Positions 44,441 through 53,687 of a stretch of 64,000 bases of DNA are shown here, piece after piece. Source of the DNA: Alloalcanivorax venustensis ISO4 (GTDB lineage: Bacteria > Pseudomonadota > Gammaproteobacteria > Pseudomonadales > Alcanivoracaceae); contig NZ_ARXR01000010.1 of assembly GCF_015356855.1 (NCBI RefSeq), positions 40,757 to 104,756 of the forward strand, written 5' to 3'. The notes under the pieces were generated by a model. The model ran no database searches. It saw nothing but the letters and a program-made list of their open reading frames with translations, and was not told where the DNA came from. The position numbers and the translations under genes were made by a program. How positions within the stretch are numbered: position 1 is the stretch's first letter; each line of letters starts with the position of its first letter.

Positions 44441-44893
44441 ATGACCGGCCAAACCATCCGCCTGCACCGCGTCCTGCGCGGCACCCCGGACCGCCTCTAC
44501 CGCGCCTTCACCGACCCGGACGCCATGGTCAAATGGCTGCCGCCCTTCGGCTTCACCGCCACCATGCACGAAAGCGACGTCCGCGAAGGCGGCGGCTACC
44601 GCATGTCCTTCACCAACTTCACCACCGGCAGCCGCCACACCTTCGGCGGCACATACGTGGAGCTCAAGCCCAACGAACGCATCCGCTACACCGACAAGTT
44701 CGACGACCCCAACCTCCCCGGCGAGATGCAGGTCACCGTCACCCTGAAAGCAGTGCTCGGCGGCACCGAGCTGCACATCGTCCAGGAGGGCGTGCCCGAC
44801 GTGATCCCGGCGGAGATGTGCTATCAGGGCTGGCAGGAGTCGCTGATCCAGCTCGCGCAGCTGGTGGATCCGGAGATCCCGGACGAGGGGTAA
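44441..44893 (+). CDS. SRPBCC/AHSA1-family protein
   Basis: A 150-residue protein of the START/SRPBCC (Bet v 1-like) superfamily. ATG 44441 follows AAAGGAGA. The sequence carries TIRLHRVLRGTPDRLYRAFTDPDAMVKWLPPFGF (about 4-37), the typical strand, helix and WL turn. DVREGGGYRMSFTNFTTGSRHTFGGTYVELKPNERIRYTDKFDD follows, with the C-terminal helix MCYQGWQESLIQLAQLV. AHSA1-type proteins bind hydrophobic small molecules; the ligand is unknown. It lies alone between the frameshifted lipoprotein gene and an AT-rich stretch that begins the accessory patch. Confidence 0.9.
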   Translation: MTGQTIRLHRVLRGTPDRLYRAFTDPDAMVKWLPPFGFTATMHESDVREGGGYRMSFTNFTTGSRHTFGGTYVELKPNERIRYTDKFDDPNLPGEMQVTVTLKAVLGGTELHIVQEGVPDVIPAEMCYQGWQESLIQLAQLVDPEIPDEG

Positions 44894-45056
44894 AGATAGA
44901 TGGAGGAAAAGTTGGCGGCTCACAAAAGAAACGGATTTATTGCTTTCTTGAGCGCTGGCTCATTTTCCGAGCGATAGGCAACTTAAATATTGCTTACATG
45001 CCAATAAAGAAGCTGTTATGTTTCTTTTAAGGTAAAAGCAATTGATAGGATGCCTC
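44894..45056. other. AT-rich segment at accessory patch boundary
   Basis: The 160 bases before hipB are much richer in A and T than the rest of the window. They hold no gene. They probably contain the hipBA promoter and may mark the left end of an inserted block; no direct repeat or integrase was seen. Confidence 0.4.
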
Positions 45057-45380
45057 ATGAGTACCATGCGTCAGCAGCTCAAAGCACGCAGAAAAGCACT
45101 CGGCCTCCGACAGGAGGATATGGGGACGCGTGTGGGTATGCCTCGCCAGCAGTACCAACTCTTGGAGGCCAAGGGCAACCCACGACTGGACACTCTGGAG
45201 CTGGTGGCCAAAGGGCTGAATAGCGAGCTGATGCTTATTCCCCGCGAAAAGCTTGCTGCGGTTAAGGCGGTGCTTGAGGGCAAAGCGTTGCCTGTGCGTG
45301 AAAGTGATGCGCCAGACTACAGCGAAGCTCCATCGCTGCCCGATGACCCTTGGGCCGGGCTTCTGGGGGACGGAGAATGA
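45057..45380 (+). CDS. hipB: HipB-like XRE-family antitoxin
   Basis: Start ATG 45057 (MSTMRQQLKARRK) gives 107 residues. An XRE-type helix-turn-helix occupies about 4-62 (QLKARRKALGLRQEDMGTRVGMPRQQYQLLEAKGNPRLDTLELVAKGL). The C-terminus ends with acidic DDPWAGLLGDGE. In HipBA modules this protein binds the operator and neutralises the HipA kinase. Its stop overlaps the hipA start by four bases (ATGA). It probably represses its own promoter in the AT-rich region just upstream, but no operator repeat was identified. Confidence 0.88.
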   Translation: MSTMRQQLKARRKALGLRQEDMGTRVGMPRQQYQLLEAKGNPRLDTLELVAKGLNSELMLIPREKLAAVKAVLEGKALPVRESDAPDYSEAPSLPDDPWAGLLGDGE

Positions 45381-46642
45381 GCGCTCCGATCCCCCTGGAG
45401 GCCCGAGTGCTGCGGCTGTCCCTGCATGGCCGCCATGTCGGCTATTTGGCCGGATTCACGAATGGCCAGAACGTCCTGACCTTCGATCACGCATTTCGGG
45501 AAGATCCCCTGCGTCCCACGTTCAGTTTGACCACCCATCCGGAGTTTCCCACGGCGGACAAACTCCTTTCCAGGCCTTGGGTGGCCAAACAGCGAGTTCA
45601 TCCCGTGCTTTCCAATCTGTTGCCGGAAGGTGCGTTGCGCGACTTTATCGCTCAGGGATTGAAAGTACACCGGGACAGCGAGTTCGACTTTCTGGCCTAT
45701 CTGGGGCGCGACTTGCCCGGCGCTATCGTTGCCGAGCCGGCCGACCCCGATGACCTGCCGGAAACGCTGGCGGAAGCGTTGGGCCAGGCGAAGCCAGTCC
45801 GGATTGTTGGCGCCCGAAACGAGAAAAAATTCTCGCTGGCGGGTGTGCAAATGAAGTTCTCCATGAAAGAGGGAGACGGCCGTTACAATCTGGCCACTGG
45901 GGATGAGTTGGGCGACTGGATCATCAAAACGCCGTCCACCACACACCGCCACGTGCCCGAGAACGAATACACCGCTATGAAGCTCGCCGAGCTGGTGGGT
46001 GTGGAGATTCCCGATGTCCGCCTCGTCGACCTGGACAAGCTGGATAACCTGCCGGCCATAAATTTACCGGATGAAAAGCAGGCCTTTGCAATCCGTCGTT
46101 TTGATCGCGATCAAGGGCAGCGCGTGCACATGGAAGATTTCGCCCAGGTGCTGATGAAGTACCCCCACGAAAAATACGGCTCGGCGAACTATGAACAAAT
46201 CGCCCGGGTCCTCTACCAGTTTTCCGGCGAGGCCTTAACCGACGTTCAGCAGTTTGCGAGGCGATTGCTGGTCAATGTTCTGCTCGCCAATGGCGACGCG
46301 CACCTGAAGAACTGGAGTTTGCTCTACACGGATCGAATGACCCCGGTTCTGTCACCCGCTTACGATATCGTCACCACCCGCGCTTATATCGAAGGGGAAA
46401 GCCAATTCGCACTGAATCTCGGCAAAACCAAGTCCTGGGGTGATATCACTATGAACCATTTCGAGCACTGGGCTGCAAAGGCCGATGTGCCGTGGCGTGC
46501 GATCCAGCCACAGTTGGAGGATGTGATGGATAAGGCGCGCGCTCTTTGGCCTGAGGCGCTCAACGAGCTGCCCATGGATGATGCCCACAAAGACATTCTC
46601 AAAGCGCACTGGTGTGGCCTTCAGGCGGACTTCCGAGTGTAA
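45377..46642 (+). CDS. hipA: HipA-like serine/threonine kinase toxin
   Basis: ATG 45377 gives 421 residues. The N-terminal subdomain matches HipA (VGYLAGFTNGQNVLTFDHAF; FSLTTHPEF). The activation region KKFSLAGVQMKFSMKEG resembles the family SLAGAQxK motif. Catalytic elements are ANGDAHLKNWSLL with the active Asp and Asn near 307-315 and the metal-binding PAYDIVTTRAY near 332. HipA in E. coli phosphorylates glutamyl-tRNA synthetase, arresting growth; the target here is not known. All visible catalytic residues are intact, so the module may be active. Confidence 0.9.
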   Translation: MSAPIPLEARVLRLSLHGRHVGYLAGFTNGQNVLTFDHAFREDPLRPTFSLTTHPEFPTADKLLSRPWVAKQRVHPVLSNLLPEGALRDFIAQGLKVHRDSEFDFLAYLGRDLPGAIVAEPADPDDLPETLAEALGQAKPVRIVGARNEKKFSLAGVQMKFSMKEGDGRYNLATGDELGDWIIKTPSTTHRHVPENEYTAMKLAELVGVEIPDVRLVDLDKLDNLPAINLPDEKQAFAIRRFDRDQGQRVHMEDFAQVLMKYPHEKYGSANYEQIARVLYQFSGEALTDVQQFARRLLVNVLLANGDAHLKNWSLLYTDRMTPVLSPAYDIVTTRAYIEGESQFALNLGKTKSWGDITMNHFEHWAAKADVPWRAIQPQLEDVMDKARALWPEALNELPMDDAHKDILKAHWCGLQADFRV

Positions 46643-46675
46643 TTGAGACCAGCATATGCGGCCGAAGGGTTTCCT

Positions 46676-47277
46676 ATGAATATCTTGCCACCCCAGAAAA
46701 TAATGTTGCTATCAAGCGTGTTGCTGAGCGCGCTGCTGATACCGCGAATCGTCGTGGCTGATCTCTTTTTGGGCGTATCTCCGGGTGATTCATGTAGGAA
46801 CGTCCACGCAATGGAAATAGCCCGAGGCGCCAAGCCTGGACTGCCCCTCGAAGAGATGCTTCGCCAGGGCATGCTGGGCTTTGAGCGCTCAGGTGCCCGG
46901 AAACGTGAAACCAGCGTCTATCGATGCAACGAAGGCACCGTTGTATCAGTCAGGCCGTGGCCTTTGACACCGAAGAGGCGCAACGACATTACTTTCGGCG
47001 GCAGAGGCAAGCCATGGAGCAGCGGTTTGGAGACCCCGAGTTGGATACCTTCAACTTGACGCTGTGGGAGAAGCTGCTGCTTTGGTTTGAAGGTATGAAC
47101 AAGACGGTAGAGCGTTTCCAAACCGTTTATTGGACCGTGGAGCAAGGCCACTCCGCCCAACTTTCCCTGAGTGAGCGGCCAAACCAGAGAAGGAAATACT
47201 TGGTCGCCATGGATCTGAATAGGGAAAGCACTGTCTCGTCCGGCCCCGGGCCAGAGATTGAACAGGCGCCCGATTAA
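46676..47277 (+). pseudogene. Frameshifted secreted protein gene
   Basis: The first frame starts at ATG 46676 (MNILPPQKIMLLSSVLLSALLIP), has a signal peptide and reads to VYRCNEGTVVSV near 46950. Instead of continuing it runs into low-quality sequence and stops at 47059. A second frame is open from about 46924 to 47277 and gives QAVAFDTEEAQRHYFRRQRQAMEQRFGDPELDTFNLTLWEKLLLWFEGM, a well-formed protein. A single base change in the GTATCAGTCAGGCC region would join them. No family was recognised. It lies between hipA and the NERD-helicase. Confidence 0.6.
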
Positions 47278-47500
47278 CCCCTCTTCGGTGGTGACAGCCG
47301 CTCGTTTTGCTTTCATTCGCGCCACAAGATGGTGTAATTTCGGACCTGCATCACAAAATAATAACCGCCGGCCCGGAGAGGCCAGGCGAAAGAATAATGA
47401 TTCAGGGGAAAGGGATGTCTGTCCGTGAGCGCACCCGCCGGCCCGCTATGGGCTCTGAAACAACCACCCGCGAAGCCGTTGCCCGCCGGGGCTGACCCTA
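47278..47500. other. Intergenic region upstream of NERD-helicase
   Basis: About 220 bases. A 26-codon frame from ATG 47415 ends at 47495, but its GGGAAAGGG-like element is too close to the ATG for a convincing start. Otherwise nothing clear was seen; the helicase promoter must lie here or further upstream. Confidence 0.35.
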
Positions 47501-49396
47501 ATGGCCACGGTGATTCCCAGCCTCAGCACTATTCGCGGCATGATGCCCGGCGAACGGCGCCTGGGCCAGCGCCTGGAAAGCCTGCTGGAGGACGACTACA
47601 CCGTCTGGTACGACATCCCCCTGGGCCGTCAGCGCCGCTACCCCGACTACATCATCCTACACCCCGGCCGGGGCCTGCTGTTCCTAGAGGTCAAAGACTG
47701 GAAGCTGGACACCCTCAAGCGCCTCACCCCGCGTGACGCCGAGATATATACCCAGCAGGGCCTTAAAACCGTCAGCAATCCCCTGGAGCAGGCACGCCAG
47801 TGCGCCCTGGTGGCCATAAACCGCTTGCAGCGCGATCCACACCTGATGCAGCCCGACGGCCGCTTCAAGGGCAAGCTCTGTTTTCCGTGGGGCTATGGGG
47901 TGGTCTTCCCCAATATCACCCGTAAGCAATGGAACGAGGCCATTTCGGAAGCGGACCAGGAACTGGTTCTGCCCCCACACCGCCTGATCTGTAAAGACGA
48001 AATGACCGCCACCGCCGACCCAGAGGCGTTTCAGGCCCGGCTCTGGGGCATGTTCGAATACGCCTTCGGCGAAAAGCTCACGCTCCCGCAGATCGATCGC
48101 ATCCGCTGGCAGCTCTTCCCGGAAATCCGAATCAACGCCCCGCAGCAAACCTTGTTCGTTGAAGAAGGCCAAGATGACGACCCGGTCGACGGGCAAACCT
48201 ACCAAGAGAATGAGCTGGTCATCCCCGACATCGTCCGCGTTATGGACCTACAACAGGAGCAGCTCGCCAAAAGCATGGGCGACGGGCACCGCGTCATCCA
48301 CGGCGTCGCCGGCTCCGGTAAAACCCTGATCCTCGGCTACCGTTGCCTGCACCTGGCCCAGGCCGTCACCAAACCCATCCTGGTGCTCTGTTTCAACATT
48401 ACCCTGGCCGCCAGGCTGCGCAGCTTCATTGCGGAGAAAGGCATCGAAGAGAAAGTACAGGTGCACCACTTCCACGAATGGTGCGGCCTGCAACGTAAAA
48501 CCTACAACGTGGAGCTGATACAAGGCGTCGCACCCTATTGGGAGAGGGAAGTAGAGACGGTCATCCAGGCCGTGGATAAAGACCAGATACCCCGCGCCCA
48601 ATACAGCGCGGTGATGATCGACGAGGGGCACGACTTCGAACAGGAATGGCTCAAGCTAGTCGTCCAGATGATCGATCCGGACACTAACTCCTTGCTGCTA
48701 CTTTACGACGACGCCCAGTCCATCTACAAAAAGCGCAGCCTGAAATTTCCGCTTTCCAGCGCGGGTATCGAGGCCCGTGGACGCACCACTATTCTTAGGC
48801 TCAACTATCGCAATACTCGCGAGATTCTCGGTTTTGCTTACGACTTCGCCAAGGACTTTCTGCAAGCGCAGGACGCGGATGATGATCACATTCCACTTAT
48901 TGCCCCGGAAGTGGCCGGTACAAGTGGCCCTCTGCCGCAATTCAGGCGCTTTGATCATTTCAGCGAGGAAGCCGCCTATATTGCACGCTGCATTAGCCAA
49001 TGGAGTAGTCAAGGTAAGCCACTTAACAGTATGGCTGTAGTGTACGGTCACAACTGGCAGGCTGGAGTAATACATAAAGCCATAAAAGCTAAAGGGATAG
49101 ACTGTTCTTGGTTAAAGGGAAAGACTGACAAAACGACTTATGATGCCAGTTCGGAACGCGTGACTTTGCTTACTCGGCAAAGCAGTAAAGGGTTGGAGTT
49201 CGATACCGTGGTGTTGGCAGGGCTAGGTGGGTTGAAGCATGACGAGGAGCATCTGGAGCACCAGGTGCGCCTGCTCTATGTGGGAATGACACGGGCAAGA
49301 CGGCAGCTGTTGCTTACGGGAAGCGGCGAGAATTGGTTTCTGGAACGGCTTTCCGAGCACGATCAAAGATGTCGATTAACGTCTTGCCTACCATGA
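47501..49396 (+). CDS. NERD nuclease-UvrD-type helicase fusion
   Basis: A 631-residue protein. The N-terminal NERD domain (about 15-130) has LGQRLESLLEDDYTVWYDIP and YPDYIILHPGRGLLFLEVKDWK, the D...ExK pattern of restriction-type nucleases. The UvrD-like helicase has Walker A GVAGSGKT near 268, MIDEGHDFEQEW with the Walker B motif near 370, LRLNYRNTREI near 430, and C-terminal motifs LTRQSSKGLEFDTVVLAG and RLLYVGMTRARRQLLL. The combination can load on DNA, unwind and cut. Such proteins occur in accessory and defence contexts. It overlaps the convergent parE gene by 34 bases. Confidence 0.88.
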   Translation: MATVIPSLSTIRGMMPGERRLGQRLESLLEDDYTVWYDIPLGRQRRYPDYIILHPGRGLLFLEVKDWKLDTLKRLTPRDAEIYTQQGLKTVSNPLEQARQCALVAINRLQRDPHLMQPDGRFKGKLCFPWGYGVVFPNITRKQWNEAISEADQELVLPPHRLICKDEMTATADPEAFQARLWGMFEYAFGEKLTLPQIDRIRWQLFPEIRINAPQQTLFVEEGQDDDPVDGQTYQENELVIPDIVRVMDLQQEQLAKSMGDGHRVIHGVAGSGKTLILGYRCLHLAQAVTKPILVLCFNITLAARLRSFIAEKGIEEKVQVHHFHEWCGLQRKTYNVELIQGVAPYWEREVETVIQAVDKDQIPRAQYSAVMIDEGHDFEQEWLKLVVQMIDPDTNSLLLLYDDAQSIYKKRSLKFPLSSAGIEARGRTTILRLNYRNTREILGFAYDFAKDFLQAQDADDDHIPLIAPEVAGTSGPLPQFRRFDHFSEEAAYIARCISQWSSQGKPLNSMAVVYGHNWQAGVIHKAIKAKGIDCSWLKGKTDKTTYDASSERVTLLTRQSSKGLEFDTVVLAGLGGLKHDEEHLEHQVRLLYVGMTRARRQLLLTGSGENWFLERLSEHDQRCRLTSCLP

Positions 49397-49659
49397 AGAA
49401 TTCGAATGATTTGCAACTGTTCCCTCTGGACCCGGTAGAAAATCACATGACTGGTAACGGACACACTGCGGACGTCAGGCGATAGCTCGGGCCGGGCGGC
49501 GCCGACTTCCGGTTGTTGCAGTAACAACCAGAGTTTGTCGTTTAGCGAGTTCATGTAGTCGTCGGATCGGGGCTTGCCCCATTGGCGTGATCCGTATTGG
49601 TGGATGGCGCGCAGATCCTCCCGGGCGGCGGGCGACAAAACCAGCGACAACGAAGCCAT
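49363..49659 (-). CDS. parE: ParE-type toxin (RelE/ParE family)
   Basis: A 98-residue toxin. The pattern LVLSPAAREDLRAIHQYGSRQWGKPRSDDYMNSLNDKLWLLLQQPEVGAARPELSPDVRSVSVTSHVIFYRVQREQLQIIRILHGRQDV matches RelE/ParE-family plasmid stabilisation toxins, with the characteristic final HGRQD. ParE toxins act on DNA gyrase. Its start overlaps the antitoxin stop by one base (TGATG on this strand). Its 3' end overlaps the helicase end tail-to-tail by 34 bases, unusual in this otherwise well-spaced window. Confidence 0.9.
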   Translation of the reverse strand: MASLSLVLSPAAREDLRAIHQYGSRQWGKPRSDDYMNSLNDKLWLLLQQPEVGAARPELSPDVRSVSVTSHVIFYRVQREQLQIIRILHGRQDVNRHL

Positions 49660-49916
49660 CAGGCTTTCAGGTCGTCGAACAGGTCATCCAGGCCGGCTTT
49701 GCTGTCCACGCGAATGCCGTCGCCCTGGTCCAACTGCACCATGCCTACCTGAAGCTGCTCACGCAGCTTGGCCAGCTTGAGCTCGTTGATCCATGCCTCA
49801 TGGGTTTCCACGAACCGCAGGGATTCCCGGATAACTTCGCTGGCGTTGTTATACAGGCCGCTGTCCACCTTGGCCTTGATGCGGGCTTCGAGTTCGGGGG
49901 TCAGTGAGATATGCAT
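49659..49916 (-). CDS. parD: ParD-type antitoxin
   Basis: ATG 49916 (MHISLTPELE) gives 85 residues; ATG at 49922 is also in frame. The N-terminal ribbon-helix-helix (MHISLTPELEARIKAKVDSGLYNNASEVIRESLRFVETHEA) is the DNA-binding domain, and the charged C-terminal part binds and neutralises ParE. The pair autoregulates its own promoter. The gene stands first of the two-gene leftward operon and its upstream gap faces the fadA terminator. Confidence 0.9.
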   Translation of the reverse strand: MHISLTPELEARIKAKVDSGLYNNASEVIRESLRFVETHEAWINELKLAKLREQLQVGMVQLDQGDGIRVDSKAGLDDLFDDLKA

Positions 49917-50015
49917 GCTCACTCTCCTGAAAAGAGGGGATTATGGTAATGTTAGACGGTGCTCAGAGATTGTCAATCTATGGATATTGATCGCGATTTA
50001 GGCAGCTCCCACACA

Positions 50016-50047
50016 AAGAAAAACCCCGCCGGGAAATCCCGCCGGGG
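50016..50047 (-). terminator. Intrinsic terminator after fadBA
   Basis: On the minus strand the GCCCCGGCGGGA arm pairs with TCCCGGCGGGG (one mismatch), followed by TTTTTCTTT. It lies about 37 bases after the fadA stop. Confidence 0.8.
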
Positions 50048-50083
50048 CTTCTTCATATCACCAACAATGAATAAAGCGAATTC

Positions 50084-51283
<1,200 letters not shown>

Positions 51284-53434
51284 TTACGCGAAGAAGGCTT
51301 CGCCTTTGGCGGCCTTGTCTTTAAGCAGCTGGGGGGCTTCGTAAAGCTTACCCAGGTGGGCGTATTTGTCGCACAGTTCCGCGAACGCCTTGGTGCCGAT
51401 GCTGTCGATGTAGCGCAGCGGGCCACCGCGGAACGGCGGGAAGCCGATGCCGTAGATCATGGCCATGTCGGCTTCGGCGGCGGAGCCGACGATGTTGTCT
51501 TCCAGGCAGCGGATGGTTTCGGTGCACATCGGAATCATCATGCGGGCGATGATGTCGTCGGCGTCGAACTCCTTGGACTCGCCGGTGACCATCGGCTTGA
51601 TCAGCTCGTAGGTCTTCTCGTCGACCACCTTCTTGGGCTTGCCCTTCTTGTCTTCTTCGTACTTGTAGAAGCCGATGCCGTTCTTCTGACCATAGCGTTC
51701 GTTTTCGAACATGATCTCGGACGGGTCCTTGAAGTCGTGCTGCATGCGGTCGGGGAAGCCTTCGGCCATCACTTCGGCGGCGTGCACGCCGGTGTCGATG
51801 CCGACCACGTCGAGCAGGTAGGCGGGGCCCATGGGCCAGCCGAACTTCTGCATCACCTTATCGACTTGCTGGAAGTCGGCGCCGTCGCGCACCAGCATGC
51901 CGAAGCCGGCGAAGTAGGGGAACAGAACGCGGTTCACCAGGAAGCCGGGGCAGTCGTTCACCACCACCGGGTTCTTGCCCATCTTCTGGGCGTACTTGAC
52001 CAGGGTGGCGACGGTTTCGTCGGAGGTCTTCTCGCCGCGGATCACTTCCACCAGGGGCATCATGTGCACCGGGTTGAAGAAGTGCATGCCGCCGAAGTTC
52101 TCCGGCTTCTTCAGGGCTTCCGCCAGGCGGGTGATGGAAATGGTGGAGGTGTTGGACGCGAGCACCGCGTCATCACCCAGCACTTCCTCGGTTTCCGCCA
52201 GCACGGACTGCTTGATCTTCGGGTTCTCGACCACCGCTTCGACGACCACGTCGATGTTGGTGAAGTCACCGTAGCTCAGGGTGGGGCGGATCATGGACAG
52301 GGTCTTGCCCATTTTGGCGGCGTCCATCTTGCCTTTGCTGACGCGCTTGGCGAGCAGCTTGGAGGCTTCGTTCATGCCCAGGTCCAGGGCTTCCGCCTTG
52401 ATGTCCTTCATCACGATGGGGGTGCCTTTCAGGGCGGACTGGAAGGCGATGCCGCCGCCCATGATGCCCGCGCCCAGTACCGCCGCGTTGTTGATCTCGC
52501 GGCTGGCCTTGGCGGTCTTGCCGTTCACTTTCTTAACCTGCTGGTCGGCCAGGAACAGACCCACCATGGCGGTGGCCTGCGGGGTCTTGGCGACCTTGGC
52601 GAAGCCCTTGGACTCCACGTCCAGCGCTTCGTTGCGCTTCATGCCGGCGGCTTTCTGCATGGATTTTACCGCTTCCATGGGCGCCGGGTAGTTCTTGCCG
52701 GCCTGCTGCTGGACCATGGCGGAACCGGTCTGGAACGCCATCATCTGCTCCATGGGAGGCATCGGCAGCGGCTCCAGCTTTTCCTGGCGCTTGGCGCGGA
52801 AGTCGATCTTGCCGGCCAGGCACTGCTTCACCAGGTCGATGGCGGCGTCACGCACGTCGTCGTGCTTGACCACGGCGTCCACCATGCCGTCCTTGAAGGC
52901 TTTTTCCGGCTTGTGCTGGCCGCCGGCGGAGATCCACTCAATGGCGTTGTCCACGCCCATCAGGCGCGGCGCGCGCACGGTGCCGCCGAAACCGGGGTAG
53001 ATGCCCAGCTTCACTTCCGGGAAGCCCACCTGGGCCTGTTCGCTCATCACGCGGAATTCGCAGGCCAGGCACATTTCCAGGCCGCCGCCCAGGGCGAAGC
53101 CGTTGATGGCGGCCACTTTCGGCACGTCCAGGTCTTCGAAGGCGTTGAAGATGTCGTTCGCCTGGCGGGACCATTTGGCGATCTCCGCTTCGTCCTGGGC
53201 GAACATTTCGGTGAATTCGGTGATGTCCGCGCCAACGATGAACACGTTTTTCGCGGAGGTGACGACGATGCCCTTCACCTGGTCGTTGCCTTTGAGGGCC
53301 TCGGTGGCCTTGCTCAGGTCTTCCAGGGTGGCTCGGTCGAACTTGTTCACGGACTCGCCCTGAAGGTCGAACTTCAGTTCGGCGATCCCGTCGTCAAGCA
53401 GTTGTACGCTTACGGCGTTGCCTTGGTAAATCAT
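51284..53434 (-). CDS. fadB: Fatty acid oxidation complex subunit alpha
   Basis: A 716-residue bifunctional enzyme, cytoplasmic. The N-terminal enoyl-CoA hydratase/isomerase half (about 1-190) contains [20 protein letters not shown] near 110 and [21 protein letters not shown] near 138. The central Rossmann fold for 3-hydroxyacyl-CoA dehydrogenase has [27 protein letters not shown] near 320, [23 protein letters not shown] near 450, and the C-terminal helical domain. It hydrates enoyl-CoA and oxidises 3-hydroxyacyl-CoA, channelling product to FadA. Typical FadB length. No obvious PsrA or FadR operator was found in the short upstream gap before recJ. Confidence 0.95.
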   Translation of the reverse strand: MIYQGNAVSVQLLDDGIAELKFDLQGESVNKFDRATLEDLSKATEALKGNDQVKGIVVTSAKNVFIVGADITEFTEMFAQDEAEIAKWSRQANDIFNAFEDLDVPKVAAINGFALGGGLEMCLACEFRVMSEQAQVGFPEVKLGIYPGFGGTVRAPRLMGVDNAIEWISAGGQHKPEKAFKDGMVDAVVKHDDVRDAAIDLVKQCLAGKIDFRAKRQEKLEPLPMPPMEQMMAFQTGSAMVQQQAGKNYPAPMEAVKSMQKAAGMKRNEALDVESKGFAKVAKTPQATAMVGLFLADQQVKKVNGKTAKASREINNAAVLGAGIMGGGIAFQSALKGTPIVMKDIKAEALDLGMNEASKLLAKRVSKGKMDAAKMGKTLSMIRPTLSYGDFTNIDVVVEAVVENPKIKQSVLAETEEVLGDDAVLASNTSTISITRLAEALKKPENFGGMHFFNPVHMMPLVEVIRGEKTSDETVATLVKYAQKMGKNPVVVNDCPGFLVNRVLFPYFAGFGMLVRDGADFQQVDKVMQKFGWPMGPAYLLDVVGIDTGVHAAEVMAEGFPDRMQHDFKDPSEIMFENERYGQKNGIGFYKYEEDKKGKPKKVVDEKTYELIKPMVTGESKEFDADDIIARMMIPMCTETIRCLEDNIVGSAAEADMAMIYGIGFPPFRGGPLRYIDSIGTKAFAELCDKYAHLGKLYEAPQLLKDKAAKGEAFFA

Positions 53435-53687
53435 ATCGTTTGCTCTCCAGTCCCAAAGTATGCGGCCGGCCAGCCGCCTTGGTGAGCCTGTGGTTCCTCA
53501 CTCGGGGGCGCCAAGTATATGAAAGCAAAGGGCATACATTCAGTCCCTTTTTGTGACTTGCCGGTCGTTGCAAGCCCGCTTCCCGCCTGTATTGGGTGCG
53601 GGGCGGGGTCTTTCAACCACCGGCGCTTTCAGCCATGAGGAGGATACAGCAAGCCGGGCCCGGAGTATCTTGACTCGGGAGGCGTCT

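Noticed and set aside
47415..47495. A 26-codon leader-like frame just before the NERD-helicase
   Set aside because: Its ribosome-binding-like GGGAAAGGG is too close to the ATG and the product has no recognisable features.
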